A stretch of 64,000 nucleotides of DNA from Odontesthes bonariensis (lineage: Eukaryota; Chordata; Actinopteri; Atheriniformes; Atherinopsidae), in the NCBI RefSeq assembly GCF_027942865.1, contig NC_134507.1, positions 32,594,447 to 32,658,446 of the forward strand, given 5' to 3'. The first letter of the stretch is position 1. Each line of letters opens with the position of its first letter. The position numbers were made by a program, and so were the translations under genes. Positions 34,037-46,931 of the stretch are shown here, in pieces. Below the pieces are notes generated by a model. That model did no database searches and was not told the origin of the DNA. It saw only the letters and a program-made list of their open reading frames with translations.

Positions 34037-35714
34037 TGTAACCCGGAGGTATCCCCGAGTCACGTGATTTCAGTTCAGTATATCAATTTATTCTCAGTAA
34101 TAAATAAATAGTTACACTTATGATAAATAATTTATTTTTACTTTTTTTGTTTATTTTTACTTGTAAAAACATGGTAAAAACACACTATATAGGATATAAT
34201 GTGAAATATTGAATTTGAACATAACTGTGAAATATATGCGAGTTCAGGAGGGTATCGCGGGAATTGGGGAAAAAGAGAGGGAGAGAACGGGAGGAAGAAG
34301 CTCCAGGCAGGTTTGCTAGGAGAAGTGTTTGAGAGTTACACAATTAGTTTCCTCTGTTAAGTCGTCATTTATCATTTATTGTGACACTTTGTTTTTTATG
34401 GCGCAAGCTCAATCCGGGTTTTTGAATTTGATTTATAACATTGTTTTTACTATTGGTGAAGTACTACGAGTGTAGACACCGCGATAAGGCAACGCACATG
34501 ATCGAGTGGTGCATGATAGCTAGCTAAAGTAAAAGAAGTGTACACCAGCGCGCCGATTGTTGCTGATTATTTTGATAGCAGGACAAAGTAGTGAATGTTT
34601 CTTGGTTAGCGCCTCAGACTACCAGGGACGTCTGAGGTTCCACCAGGTTAACCTTCGAGGGATCAACGCGCCCTGGATAGCGCCACTGGCGACCAGGATA
34701 AAGTCAGTGGTTCCTCCGGGCACCGAGGGATCAACGCGCCCCGGATAGCACCACTGGCGACCAGGATAAAGTCAGTGGTTCCTCCGGGCACCGAGGGATC
34801 AACGCGCCCCGGATAGCACCACTGGCGACCAGGATAAAGTCAGTGGTTCCTCCGGGCACCGAAGGAGGCTCGCGCTTCGTGTCTCCACGTTTGCATGGGA
34901 GACGTGTGACACCACAGACAACCCACCGCAGCTCGCTGGGGTCGTGAGTAAAGGCAGACTTTGACGGGAATAAACTTGAGAGAATTAACAGGCTTGCAAC
35001 GTTTGTTGTTTTCATAGCCGGCTTTTTGTTTCTTTTATTTGGTGCACCGGTGCAGTTTTGTATGAGTGTTGTGACTAGAAGGGTGACGTAAGCCTCACGC
35101 TCTACTTTCGGGAGTGTGGGTAACATTTGGTTTTATACTGTGGGGCTACTGTCTGCAATAGTAGCCTAGTCTAAGGGAAGTATTGGCCAACTGTTTTTGT
35201 TTTGTCTTTGATTAAGGGGGAGAGGTTTTTTGTCAATGTTTATGTTGAGTTACAGGGACAACGTTGTGCTGGGTTAGAGGAGGAGGAGCCTACTCTTCCA
35301 TGCTCTTTTGAAGTTGAAGGGGCTGGTACTTAAATTTAGGTACTGAAAGGCTTATAATTATGCAGAGTGTGGCCACGGTTTAGAGGTGTGGTCGGTAAAA
35401 GCAGTGAATATAGTGACATATAGTTTGAAGTGTACTATTGAGTACCTTTGATTTATTGTTTTTTCATTTTGTGAGCTTATACGGGGGCAACATAGTAGTT
35501 GAGAGTGGGAGATTACCCATTTGTGCATTTTTTGTTTGAACTATTACATAAATGGTGCTTAAATAAATATTTTCTTTTGGAAATTCATTGTATAACTTGT
35601 CAGACTCCACTCACTTTAGGGTAACTGCATTACCAGGTACACATACTTACTATAGCTCAGCACGAACCCACTTTTGTCCACTTATTTATCTGAACGGTAA
35701 TAGGAAGGGCTACA
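34037..35714 (+). repeat. 5' LTR of gypsy element
   Basis: Begins TGTAACCCGGAGG and ends GGAAGGGCTACA. It contains three copies of a 68-bp repeat starting at 34661 (GATCAACGCGCC). A primer-binding-like TGGCGACAAGGATGGG follows at about 35719. Confidence 0.9.
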
Positions 35715-35819
35715 TAAAATGGCGACAAGGATGGGATTTGTTTAGCAGTGGGTGTATTATTTATGTTTATGTTTAAGTGAGTGGAGTAGTCTAAGTTTAA
35801 CATAATAACTTATCAGTAG

Positions 35820-37430
35820 ACATGTCAGTGTTAATTAATTGGTGTAAGCGTGAGGGGCTAGACCTCAAACATGCCTTAGTTGTCGGCCAAGTTCCAGCTG
35901 ATGTCAGCATGGACACATTAGAAGAAACACTCAATTCCCTTAAACGTCTTGGTCGAGTTAAAGTGAAGGGAAGGATGTTCGATCCTCAAAGTAATGGATT
36001 GATGGTGCTTTGTTCTTGCAGTCAGGTAGTGAATATAAAAGCAATTCCTCTTGATGTGATACCTAGTACGGGAGGGGAGCCCTGGACACTCAGTGTGCCC
36101 GAGTCAGAAGAAGAAGAAAGGGTGACCTCAGCACCTGTGCTTCAAACTGAGCCCTCAACTCTCACCACAGAGCAGTTCTTAAAGTCCATAGGGGACATCC
36201 TAGAGAAAACCCAGCGAGCAGGAGCACCAGAGAACACTGCTTTCCGGAGGCTACGAGCTTTTTCTGGAAACGTCCCAAAATAATAGACACATGGTTGATG
36301 CAGGCCCACTTGATGGTAGACGAATGTGAGTGCTCTACTGGGGAAAAACGCAAGCGCATCATTGAGAGCTTAAAAGGCCCTGCATTAGAGATCGCACAAG
36401 CAGTTAGGTCTAGTGACCCCAACGCCACACCCAAGGATTATCTCGAGGCCTTAGAGCGTGCCTTTGGGTCTTCTGTATCAGGAGAAGACTTGTATTATGC
36501 ATTCAGATTGCTGCGCCAAAATCAGGGAGAGAGGTTGTCGGATTTCTTGCGTCGCATTGAACATGCATTAACTAAGGTCGTTCTTAGGGGTGGGGTGACA
36601 GCTACCCAAAGAGACAGGTGCGTATTGAACAACTTCTACGGGGCGCGATTGAGTCAGACCTTGTGTTAGTACAACTACGTCTCCGTGAACGCAAAGTCAA
36701 CCCCCCTTCATTCTTACAACTTCTAACTGAGATACGTGAAGAGGAAGACCAGCAGTCAGTGAGACAGAAGTCAACAACACTGAATGCTAAAGCTACCGTA
36801 CGGCAAGTTAAAACAACTGAGGATGAGCCGCTGAGTTCCACTGATGTAGCTAAGCTACGGGCAGAATTGGACAAGCTCAGAGTGGTAGTTGCTAAATTGA
36901 CAGCCAATGAAGCACGACACACAGCACCGAGCAGGGAGACTGAGACTACCGTAGCCCCACACAGTAATCCTATGGACAACGACAGTGAGGTCAGGGCCCT
37001 ACAGAGACAGGTAGCTGACCTTCAGCAACAACTGCAGATTATGACTGTGAACCACCGCAGTGTGCCTTACAGTGCATCCCCAGCATGGAAGCCTCAGGGT
37101 GGGGGTGACACTTATCCCAAACCAGTGTCTGCTAACAGCAGGATGGCTCAGCCTTCTAGTGGATTAGGGGAGTATTTCTGCTATCATTGTGGGCAGGATG
37201 GACATATAGCCACTCGGTGCACTGCTGAAGAAGATTTGGGTAAAGTCATCACTCGACTAATTCGTAGCTTGCGTAAACAAAAAGGGGAAGACTCCTCTCA
37301 GAACAACCCTGACTCAGCTGATACAAATTGCCCGGCGAAGAAAAGCCAAGTGGAAACCCCAGTAGCCTCCCTCCTTCCTGACGGATTAGTGGGAAAACCG
37401 TCTCTGAGCCCTGTGAAGATCGATGGATAG
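35820..37430 (+). pseudogene. gag-like region of gypsy element
   Basis: It starts MSVLINWCKREGLDLKHALV and resembles the Ma-antigen (PNMA)-like gag proteins of some vertebrate gypsy elements. A capsid-like middle follows, and near the end a CCHC knuckle (CYHCGQDGHIATRC). Broken. Confidence 0.8.
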
Positions 37431-39620
37431 CGGGTCTACTGTTACCATTATTTTCGAGAAGAGGTACCGTGAGCATTTGTCTCATCTCACCATCCAGCCT
37501 ATTTCAAGGTTATGCATCTGGGGCCTAAGTGACAGTAGCTACCCTTACCTGGGTTACGTGGCAGTCTCCATGCAGATCCAAGATGGTGAAGGCCGTTTCC
37601 TTACCCAGACAGTCCTGGCGTTGGTATGCCCTGACCCCCAAGGACCAGACCAAGTTTCAGTGATTATAGGTACTAATGCAAGGGCATTTCACCATGAACT
37701 GGTGACAAATAGCAGAGCAGCGGGACACCACTCTGCGATGGCCTGGAGAGTGACTGCTGGTCTCCCGACACCAAACCCTGAAACACTGAAGAGTCTTACT
37801 TCAGATCATGTGGGGCAGGTTAAGTGGGTGGGCCCAGGGCCACTTACTTTGACGCCAGGGGAATCCTGTGTAGCTGTCGGCAAAGCTACCCTTGACGGGG
37901 CAGGGAATCCTGGGATACTGGTTGTGGATAGCTCAAGTGCCTTACCACAAGGGGTGGCCTTGCCTCCCTGTGTGTTGTTACCAGCTGACCTGAATAAAGA
38001 CCGTTGTAAAGTTCTCCTAAAGAATGTCTCCCTGAAAACAAAATCCATCCCCAAAGGGACGGTCATAGCGCAGATCCATAGAGCCGACGTGGTGACTGGT
38101 CTTGCACAGGCCCCATCCGTCCAGGATGACATTGATCCAGCTTTGTTTGATTTCGGAGACTCCCTGTTACCTCAGAAGTGGCGGGACAGACTAGCTCAGA
38201 AGTTAGCAGAAAGGACTAAAGTGTTCTCTGTGGAGGAATGGGATGTAGGATTGGCTAAAGATGTGGAGCACCACATTAGGCTTTCAGACTCCCGACCTTT
38301 TAGAGAACGATCCAGACGCATTGCTCCTGGAGATATTGATGATGTACGGCGACATCTACAGGAGTTGTTGGCCGCCGGAATAATCAAGGAATCACGCAGC
38401 CCGTACGCATCGCCCATTGTCGTAGCAAGGAAAAAGAGTCGCAAAATTTGCATGTGTATCGATTACAGAACCCTAAACACACACACTATCCCAGATCAGT
38501 ACACAGTACCTAGGATAGATGATGCCCTTGACTGTCTATCTGGGAGCAAGTGGTTTTCTGTTTTGGATTTAAGAAGCGGTTATTACCAAATTCCTATGTG
38601 TGACGAGGACATGGAGAAGACCGCTTTTATCTGTCCACTGGGTTTCGATCAATTCAAACGAATGCCGCAGGGCATCATGAGCGCTCCTGCGACGTTCCAA
38701 CGTTTGATGGAGAAAGCAGTGGGAGATATGCACTTGTTGCGGTGCTTAGTGTACCTGGATGACATAATTGTGTTCAGCCACACAATCGAAGAGCACGAAG
38801 AGCGGTTGCTTAAAGTCTTGGACCGCCTGGAGGAATTTGGGCTGAAAGTATCCATTGACAAGTGTCAGTTCTTTCGAACTTGTGTTAAGTATGTAGGGCA
38901 CATTGTATCTGAAGATGGGGTCTCCACAGACGCAGACAAGATTAAGGCGGTGGCCCAGTGGCCACAACCCACAAACCTGAAGTCATTGCAGTCATTTTTA
39001 GGGTTTTGTGGTTATTACAGACGATTTATCGCCAACTACTCTGCAATTGTGCGCCCCCTGACTGACCTAACAAGAGGTTATGAGCCCCCCAGACGGGGAT
39101 GACCAAAACAAAACGAACAGGGAAAACACTACTTGAGCAAGGCTGAGCCATTTGGGGAACGATGGACTCCCGCCTGTACCGAGTCATTCCAAAAAATGAA
39201 GACTTGCTTGATTCAGGCCCCAGTGTTAGCATTCGCTGATCCAACCCACCCTTACATACTGCATGTGGATGCCAGTTTCGATGGCCTGGGAGCTGTGCTC
39301 AACCAAGAATACCCAGACGGCCTGCGACCGGTAGCATTTGCAAGCAGAAAGCTCAGTGTTTCAGAACGCAACTACCCAGTTCATCAACTTGAATTTCTAG
39401 CCCTAAAATGGGCCGTAGTGGATAAATTTCATGACTACCTTTATGGCCTTCGCTTTACTGTACGCACAGACAATAATCCATTAACCTACGTCCTGACTAG
39501 TGCTAAGCTGAATTCCTGTGGCCATAGGTGGTTGGCGCCCTTGTCTGTGTATGATTTCTGCATAAAATACAGACCAGGGCGCAAAAATGTAGACGCTGAC
39601 CTTTTGTCCCGAAATGTAGT
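37420..39620 (+). pseudogene. Protease, RT and RNase H region of gypsy element
   Basis: Recognisable parts: a retropepsin-type start (MDSGSTVTII), RT blocks (MPQGIMSAPATFQRLM; YLDDIIVFS), and RNase H (LHVDASFDGLGAVL; TDNNPLTYVL). Typical of Ty3/gypsy. Broken. Confidence 0.88.
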
Positions 39621-39879
39621 TGAGCAGGTCGGGTGTATTACCCCTGCTGGGGTCAAAGCCATCTGTGAGCCCATTCACACCCCTGTGCTCAGTGACCCTG
39701 CAACCAGATGCATTGATCAGTTGGGTGCCCCACTCCAGTGCGTCCCGCAGGCGTACTTTCACTCCATACAAGTCAGCGAAGGGAATTTGGAGCCTTTTAG
39801 TTTAGGTGAGCTGCGTGTGGCACAGGATGCCGATAACACCATTAGTAAAATGAAACAAGCCCTACTAGCTGGTAGACCA

Positions 39880-42080
39880 ATTGCCTCCCCACGAGATTCC
39901 CCAGAACTCAGTGCCCTACAAAGGGAGTGGCCACGTCTTATTATCAAGAAGGGAAATGCTATATCGAAACACTGTCAGGAAATTAGGGAAACAGATTTCC
40001 CAGTTCGTGCTACCCAAGCAGTTGAGAGTCCCTGCCCTACAGTCACTACATGATGAGGGAGGGCACTTGGGCATTGAACGTGTCATTGAACTGATGAGGG
40101 AGAGATTCTTCTGGCCCAAGATGGCAAATGACATAGCCAACTACATAAAGAACTGTGGCAGATGTGTAGTTAGGAAGACTCTCCCTGGACGTGCCGCTCC
40201 ATTAAACCAGCTTACCAGTAGTGGACCACTCGAGCTGGTTTGCATGGACTTTTTATCAATAGAGCCAGATTCCCGCGGAGTCACGAATGTTTTAGTAGTG
40301 ACAGACCACTTCACAAGATACGCCCAAGCCTATCCCACTCGGGATCAGAAGGCCCCTACGGTTGCAAAAGTACTGGTTGAGAAGTTTTTTTGTCAACTGT
40401 GGGTTGCCTGCTCGGCTCCATTCCGATCAGGGGAGGGATTTTGAAAGCCGACTAATCAAAGAGATGCTCAAAGTGTTGGGTATACGGAAGTCTAGAACGA
40501 CCCCTTACCATCCTCAGGGAGACCCTCAGCCTAAGAGGTTTAACCGTACTTTGCTCTCCATGTTGGGTACTCTAGATTCTGGAAAGAAACAAAGGGGGAG
40601 TCAGCAAATATCCACTCTTGTTAATGCGTACAATTGCACACAAAATGATGCCACTGGTTACTCCCCCTATTTCTTAAAGCTGCAGTCTGCAAGATTTGTT
40701 GTTGTCATGCGTAAAGTCCTACTTTTTGGCATTTTAAGAGTTTACATGATCTATCAGAACACTTGAAGTTGAAAACGGTGACCTCCGTAGTCGCAAAATG
40801 CAAGAAATGCTTATTTTTTAACCGAAAAATAAAAAGTTATTCAACTTCCTGTCCCGCCCCTTCAAAACACATGAGAACTCGTGATCAACTCACCTGTCAT
40901 TTGCGATCATGGAAGACACAGTAAGTAGACTAGCCCGTAATGAAGTTCAATAGTCCAGATAAATAAGCGTGGGGACGAGCCTACCTTGTATCGCGCGTGC
41001 ACAATCGGTGATTGACAGGCAGCAGAGCCCAGCTCGTAAACCTGATTGGTTACCTTTTACCGGTCCGGTCTGCAATTTTGTAAACAAACCTGCTGGCTTT
41101 GGAGGGACCTAGCGGGACATATAGGGGACCTAGAGAACTCTTTTTTTTTTGTATTGGGGTATTTAATGTACTACTTTCAGAATCCCCGGACAGTTCCAGG
41201 CATTATGCTTGAAAAAGAGTTGCAGACTGCAGCTTTAATGTTTGGGAGGGAGGCCCGCCTTCCCATAGATGTGTGTTTTCGGGCAGTGTTTGACAGTGAG
41301 GAGGCAGTCACTCACCAGAAGTATGTTGAAAACTTGAGAGGTGACCTCAAGAACGCATACCAGTTGGCCATGGAAGCCTCTACTAAAAACCATCAAAAGA
41401 ACAAACGGGCTTATGACCGAACTGTACGCCAACAGGCTCTTGAAAAGGGGGACAGAGTACTTGTGCGGGCATTAGGGGGAACTGGTTAACAGAAGCTGAA
41501 AGACAAATGGAGTTCACTGCCCTATGTAGTTCTTGAAAAGTTGCCAAACTTACCTGTTTATCGGGTACAACCTGAAATGGGAGCAGGGGTAGTGAAAACC
41601 TTACACAGGGATCATTTATTACCAATTGGCGAGGTGGTAAGATTGCCCTATTCCAAGAATAATGACAAAGAGGAGCCAGAGCCACACACAAAGGGGGTGG
41701 CTACACGGCACAAACACCGGGGAACACGAAACAGTCACCATACCCAACATACTGATCATGAATCCAGTTCCTCTGATGAGGATAGGGACTATTATTCTCC
41801 TAGAGTCACTGTAAGTTTAGATCCTGATATCCCACCATCCATGGAAGTGGCTGCAAGTATGGAGAATAGAGGTCAAGATGTGTTGGAAGCAATTTCCCCA
41901 CCGTCAGCACAGCTTACTGCAGAGAGTAGTGGGGCTGATAATAGCGGCGAAGAGAATCCTCCTATCATAGAGACAGATGCAGGGTTGGCATTAGATAATG
42001 GTGATGTGGATATGCAACCAGCTCACGTAGAACCAACAGAAGGTTCTGCAGTGTCATTGTGTCTATTGACTGTGAAGGTA
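39880..42080 (+). pseudogene. Integrase region of gypsy element
   Basis: Shows the HHCC-type N domain (HDEGGHLGIERVIELM; NCGRCVV) and a catalytic core (VCMDFLSIE; TTPYHPQGDPQPKRFNRTL). It is divided by a MITE at 40674-41238 and followed by an acidic tail region. Broken. Confidence 0.85.
40674..41238. mobile_element. TTAA-flanked MITE inside the gypsy integrase
   Basis: The perfect inverted ends TTAAAGCTGCAGTCTGCAA and TTGCAGACTGCAGCTTTAA include the TTAA target. About 560 bp, no transposase. piggyBac/Kolobok type. Confidence 0.88.
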
Positions 42081-42300
42081 TAGGACAGTATGCCCCTAGA
42101 GGGAGGCGACAGCCAAAGCCAGTGCTGCGGTTCACCTATGATGAATTGGGGAAACCTTCAGATTGCCCGGTAGTTATTCAACACAAGGGCATACGGGTAT
42201 CAGTCAGCAAAGACAGGGTCAGCCCCAATACTGCATGTTTGATGATTCGTATCGTTCCCATGGTCTGATGGGGACATACAGACCATTTGAAGGGGGAGGG

Positions 42301-43935
42301 TGTAACCCGGAGGTATCCCCGAGTCACATGATTTCAGTTCAGTATGTCAATTTATTCTCAGTAATAAATAAATAGTTACACTTATGATAAATAGTTTATT
42401 TTTACGTTTTTTTTGTTTATTTGTACTTGTAAAAACATGGCAAAAACACACCATATGGGATATAAAGTGAAATATTGAATTTGAACATAACTGTGAAATA
42501 TATGCGAGTTCAGGTGGGTATCACGGGAATTGGGGAAAAAGAGAGGGAGAGAACGGGAGGCAGCTCCAGGCAGGTTTGCTAGGAGAAGTGTTTGAGAGTT
42601 ACACGATTAGTTTCCTCTGTTAAGTCGTCATTTATCATTTATTGTGACACTTTGTTTTTTATGGCGCAAGCTCAATCCGGGTTTTTGAATTTGATTTATA
42701 ACATTGTTTTTACTATTGGTGAAGTACTACGAGTGTAGACACCACGATAAGGCAACGAACATGACCGAGTGGTGCATGATAGCTAGCTAAAGTAAAAGAA
42801 GTGTACACCAGCGCGCCGATTGTTGCTGATTATTTTGATAGCAGGACAAAGTAGTGAATGTTGCTTGGTTAGCGCCTCAGACTACCAGGGACGTCTGAGG
42901 TTCCACCAGGTTAACCATCGAGGGATCAACGCGCCCTGGATAGCGCCACTGGCGACCAGGATAAAGTCAGTGGTTCCTCCGGGCACCGAGGGATCAACGC
43001 GCCCCGGATAGCACCACTGGCGACCAGGATAAAGTCAGTGGTTCCTCCGGGCACCAAGGGAGGCTCGCGCTTCGTGTCTCCACGTTTGCATGGGAGACGT
43101 GTGACACCACAGACAACCCACTGCAGCTCGCTGGGGTCGTGAGTAAAGACAGACTTTGACGGGAACAAACTTGAGAGAATTAACAGGCCTGCAACGTTTG
43201 TTGTTTTCATAGCCGGCTTTTTGTTTCTTTTATTTGGTGCACCGGTGCAGTTTTGTATGAGTGTTGTGACTAGAAGGGTGACGTAAGCCTCACGCTCTAC
43301 TTTCGGGAGTGTGGGTAACATTTGGTTTTATACTGTGGGGCTACTGTCTGCAATAGTAGCCTAGTCTAAGGGAAGTATTGGCCAACTGTTTTTGTTTTGT
43401 CTTTGATTAAGGGGGAGAGGTTTTTTGTCAATGTTTATGTTGAGTTACAGGGACAACGTTGTGCTGGGTTAGAGGAGGAGGAGCCTACTCTTCCATGCTC
43501 TTTTGAAGTTGAAGGGGCTGGTACTTAAATTTAGGTACTGAAGGGCTTATAATTATGCAGAGTGTGGCCACGGTTTAGAGGTGTGGTCGGTAAAAGCAGT
43601 GAATATAGTGACATATAGTTTGAAGTGTAGTATTGAGTACCTTTGATTTATTGTTTTTTCATTTTGTGAGCTTATACGGGGGCAACATAGTAGTTGAGAG
43701 TGGGAGATTACCCATTTGTGGATTTTTTGTTTGAACAATTACATAGTTTTATTTTTTCTATTGAACATATAAATGGTGCTTAAATAAATATTTTCTTTTG
43801 GAAATTCATTGTATAAGTTGTCAGACTCCACTCACTTTAGGGTAACTGCATTACCAGGTACACATACTTACTATAGCTCAGCACGAACCCACTTTTGTCC
43901 ACTTATTTATCTGAACGGTAATAGGAAGGGCTACA
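42301..43935 (+). repeat. 3' LTR of gypsy element
   Basis: Same ends as the 5' LTR but only two of the 68-bp repeats (from 42924). A purine-rich AAGGGGGAGGG tract precedes it at about 42290. Confidence 0.9.
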
Positions 43936-44213
43936 CTTAGTTGAAGCAAACCCTCACGGCTTAATATCTCCAGTGTAGAAATGCTGCCGTTGTTGCCATC
44001 ACTAAGGCAACGCCCACCTGCCTGGGGTGACTGCACTGTATGACATCACCTGACAACTGCGCAGCTGCATATCAGATGTGCAGAACAGCCGCAGCATTCA
44101 GCAAACCTTGCAAAACATGGGTTTTAAAGATAGAAAGGCGTTATTGAAGCAGCAACGCCAGGACAAAAACCAAGGTAGAGTTGCCCAGGGATATTCACTT
44201 TAAACAGTCAAAT

Positions 44214-44377
44214 CAGGGGAGAGCGCGAACGCAGTCCCCCACTACCAGAAATTATGCAGTCGAGATTCCCACATTTGGGGAATTCGTAAGGGTCAGTACA
44301 GCCAGTATGCAATGGCTGAGCCTCGTCCTGGGTGAACCACCTTCTTGATCATGGTATCTCCCCTGCCAGGTAAGTAT
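44214..44377 (-). ncRNA. RNU1: U1 snRNA gene, copy 7, promoter cut
   Basis: 164 nt; the 5' end and Sm site are intact, but the U1A loop reads ATTGCAT instead of ATTGCAC and other bases have drifted. Homology to the array stops at 44433, within the proximal sequence element, so the half carrying GCACCGT is missing. Likely a dead copy at the array edge. Confidence 0.85.
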
Positions 44378-44433
44378 GAGTTGGAACTGTCAGAGGCTGA
44401 CACCTCTTTTCCAGGTGCCTCACTCGGCCGGAC

Positions 44434-46931
44434 ACATGCCAACTAACAAGTAAGCCCAATCAGACTCTAAAACCTGCTCCTCTATTACCAATTCCAGCAG
44501 TCAATCAACCTTTTGAGCATGTGATCGTGGACTGTTTGGGCCCCCTCCCTCGCTCGAAATCCGGTACTATCTATCTTCTCACTGTAATGTGCCAAGCCAC
44601 TCGCTATCCAGCAGCATACCCGTTGCGTACCATCACTGCTAGGTCGGTGGTGAGAGCGTTGTCACAATTCATCTCTATATTTGGCATTCCAAAAATCATT
44701 CAAAGTGACCAGGGTTTGAATTTCTCCTCACACCTTTTCTCTCAAGTGTTGAAGCAGCTTAACATCAAACATAACAAAGCATCTGCGTATCATGCACAAA
44801 GTCACGGAGCATTAGAACGTTTCCATCAAACGTTGAAGTCGTTGCTACGTTCTTATTGCATTCAAATGGAAGGTGACTGGGAGGAGGGTTTGCCCTGGTT
44901 AATGCTTGCGGCTAGGGAAGTAGTTCAAGAGAGTACAAGGTTTAGTCCAAATGACTTGGTGTTCGGCCATACTGTACGAGGTCCGTTAGCCATTTTGAGG
45001 GACCAGTGGATGGGGGAGGACCCTCCCCAGAACCTGTTAGACTATGTGAATGGTTTTCGGCGTAGACTTTATGCAGCTGGCGAACTGGCCAGGGAGAAAA
45101 TGGAGCATGTGCAGGGAAAAATGAAAAAGCTCTATGATAGACGTACGGAACGGTGGGTTTTCAGTCCTGGTGATCGAGTACTGGCGCTGTTGCCCATCAT
45201 AGGCTCGCCATTTCAAGCCAAATTTAATGGCCCACACACAGTTTTAAGGAAGCTTTCTGATTTAAATTATTTGATTTCGACTCCAGAGCGCAGGAAAACC
45301 ACCCAATTGTGTCATGTGAACCTGTTAAAACCATATTATGAGCGTGCGTCAAAATCACCTGGGTATGGTGCACAGGTTATCGCGGTGAATTTTCATCCAG
45401 CATGTTTAGCAACTAGAGCATCAGCGGTCACTACACCTTTGTTGGTGAGCGAGGTGGAGGCGGATGGGTTACCAGCTGTTGATCAAGCATTAACACATGG
45501 GCGGCTGAAAAACTCTGAGGCTCTCTGTAACCTTGAGGCATTGTTGCAACATCTGCCAGAGTTAGAAAGGGCAGAGTTGGCAGAGTTGATTAGGTCTTTT
45601 CCATGTTTGTTTGGTGATACGCCTACTCAGACCCTCCTTATTGAACACGATATTGAGGTGGGAGATGTTCAGCCTATTCGTCAACGTTTTTTTCGTCTCA
45701 ATGCTGAAAAACGCAGGTATCTGGATGCCGAAATTAAGTATATGTTGGAGAATGGAATAGCTGAGCCATCCTCCTCAAGCTGGGCATCGCCTTGCATCAC
45801 GGTACCCAAAGCAGACGGCACACCAAGGTTTTGCACTGACTTCAGGAAAGTTAATGCTGTCACCAGACCTGACTCGTTCCCACTTCCTAGTATGGAAGAT
45901 TGTGTAGATGAGGTTGGTCATGCTAAGTTTGTAAGTAAGTTTGATATATTGAAAGGGTACTGACAGGTCCCTTTAACTCAGCGGACCCATGAAATTTCTG
46001 CATTTGTGACACCGCACAGTTTGTTTTCTTACAAGGTTATGCCTTTTGGCTTGAGAAATGCGCCAGCGACATTTCAACGCCTTATGACTCGTGTTCTGGG
46101 GGACCTGGAGGGTTGCGCTGTCTATTTGGATGACGTGGTGGTGTTTTCTGACTCTTGGCGTCAGCATGTCGAGCGCATCAGGGCGCTGTTCGGTCGCTTG
46201 GCTGAGGCCTGTCTCACCGTGAACCTCTCAAAATTTGAGTTTGCCAAGGCGACAGTGACTTATCTTGGCCGAGTTGTGGGTCAGGGGTGCGTCCGTCCTG
46301 TGGCTGCTAAAGTGAGCCCGGTTGAAAATTATTCGGTACCAACCACGAAAAAGGAACTGTTGCGGTTCCTTGCATTAGTGGGTTACTACAGGTGTTTTTG
46401 TTGCAATTTTTCCACTGTTGCATCGCCACTCACTAACCTTTTGAAGGCAAAGGCAGTGTATATATGGACCCCTGAATGTCAACAGGCTTTTGAGAACATT
46501 AAAGCCTTGTTATGTACAGCTCCTGTTCTTGAGGCACCACGGTTTGACCGCCCTTTTTCACTGCAGGTAGATGCGAGTCACGTGGGTGCAGGTGCTGTTC
46601 TATTGCAAGCTGATGATCTGGGTGTTGATAAGCCAGTGAATTTTTTTTTTCAAAAAAGTTTAACTCCTACCAACTAAATTATTCAATCATCGAAAAGGAG
46701 GCACTAGCTTTGATATGGGCTTTGAAACATTTTGACGTGTATGTAGTTTCAGGCACTACACCCGTGGTGGTCTACACGGATCACAATCCACTAACCTTTT
46801 TGAACTCCTTGCAGTGTCCAAACCAGAGACTGATACGATGGTCTCTGATGTTGCAGTCTTATGGGTTGGACATCCGATATATAAAAGGATCAGAGAATGT
46901 GGTGGCGGATGCCCTCTCTCGGGCCCATTAG
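44434..46931 (+). pseudogene. Integrase-RT-RNase H region, Gmr1-like
   Basis: Integrase core: VDCLGPLPRSKSGTIYLLTV, SDQGLNFSSHLF and HAQSHGALERFHQTLK. After this comes a gypsy-type RT (SSSWASPCITVPKADGTPRF; MPFGLRNAPATFQRLM; YLDDVVVFS) and RNase H (LQVDASHVGAGAVLLQADD; YTDHNPLTFL; NVVADALSRAH). The RT is gypsy-like in sequence although the order is copia-like. Broken. Confidence 0.85.

Larger units (their letters stand above)
34037..43935 (+). mobile_element. Ty3/gypsy LTR retrotransposon, fossil
   Basis: Two long LTRs (34037-35714 and 42301-43935, TG...CA) flank gag- and pol-like regions in the usual gypsy order (protease, RT, RNase H, integrase). It lies in the U1 array spacer with a CTTA duplication on both sides (34033-34036 and 43936-43939). 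The coding region is broken in roughly half a dozen places and also holds a MITE, so the copy is dead. LTRs differ by only a few percent by eye, apart from one repeat unit, so insertion was fairly recent. Confidence 0.92.
24908..44433 (-). repeat. Tandem array of U1 snRNA gene units
   Basis: Seven U1 genes, all on the minus strand, recur every 712-713 bp (699-702 bp for two units, after subtracting insertions). Each unit has a 164-nt U1 gene, about 330 bp of upstream sequence including a conserved proximal element, and a spacer that is also nearly identical between units. The array starts at about 24908, is opened by a DNA transposon at 27365-32264 and an LTR element at 34037-43935, and ends abruptly at 44433. 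The repeated open frames beginning MGVALEMGRVEKL and MQTCRSIQQTLQN are shadows of the repeat. Confidence 0.93.
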
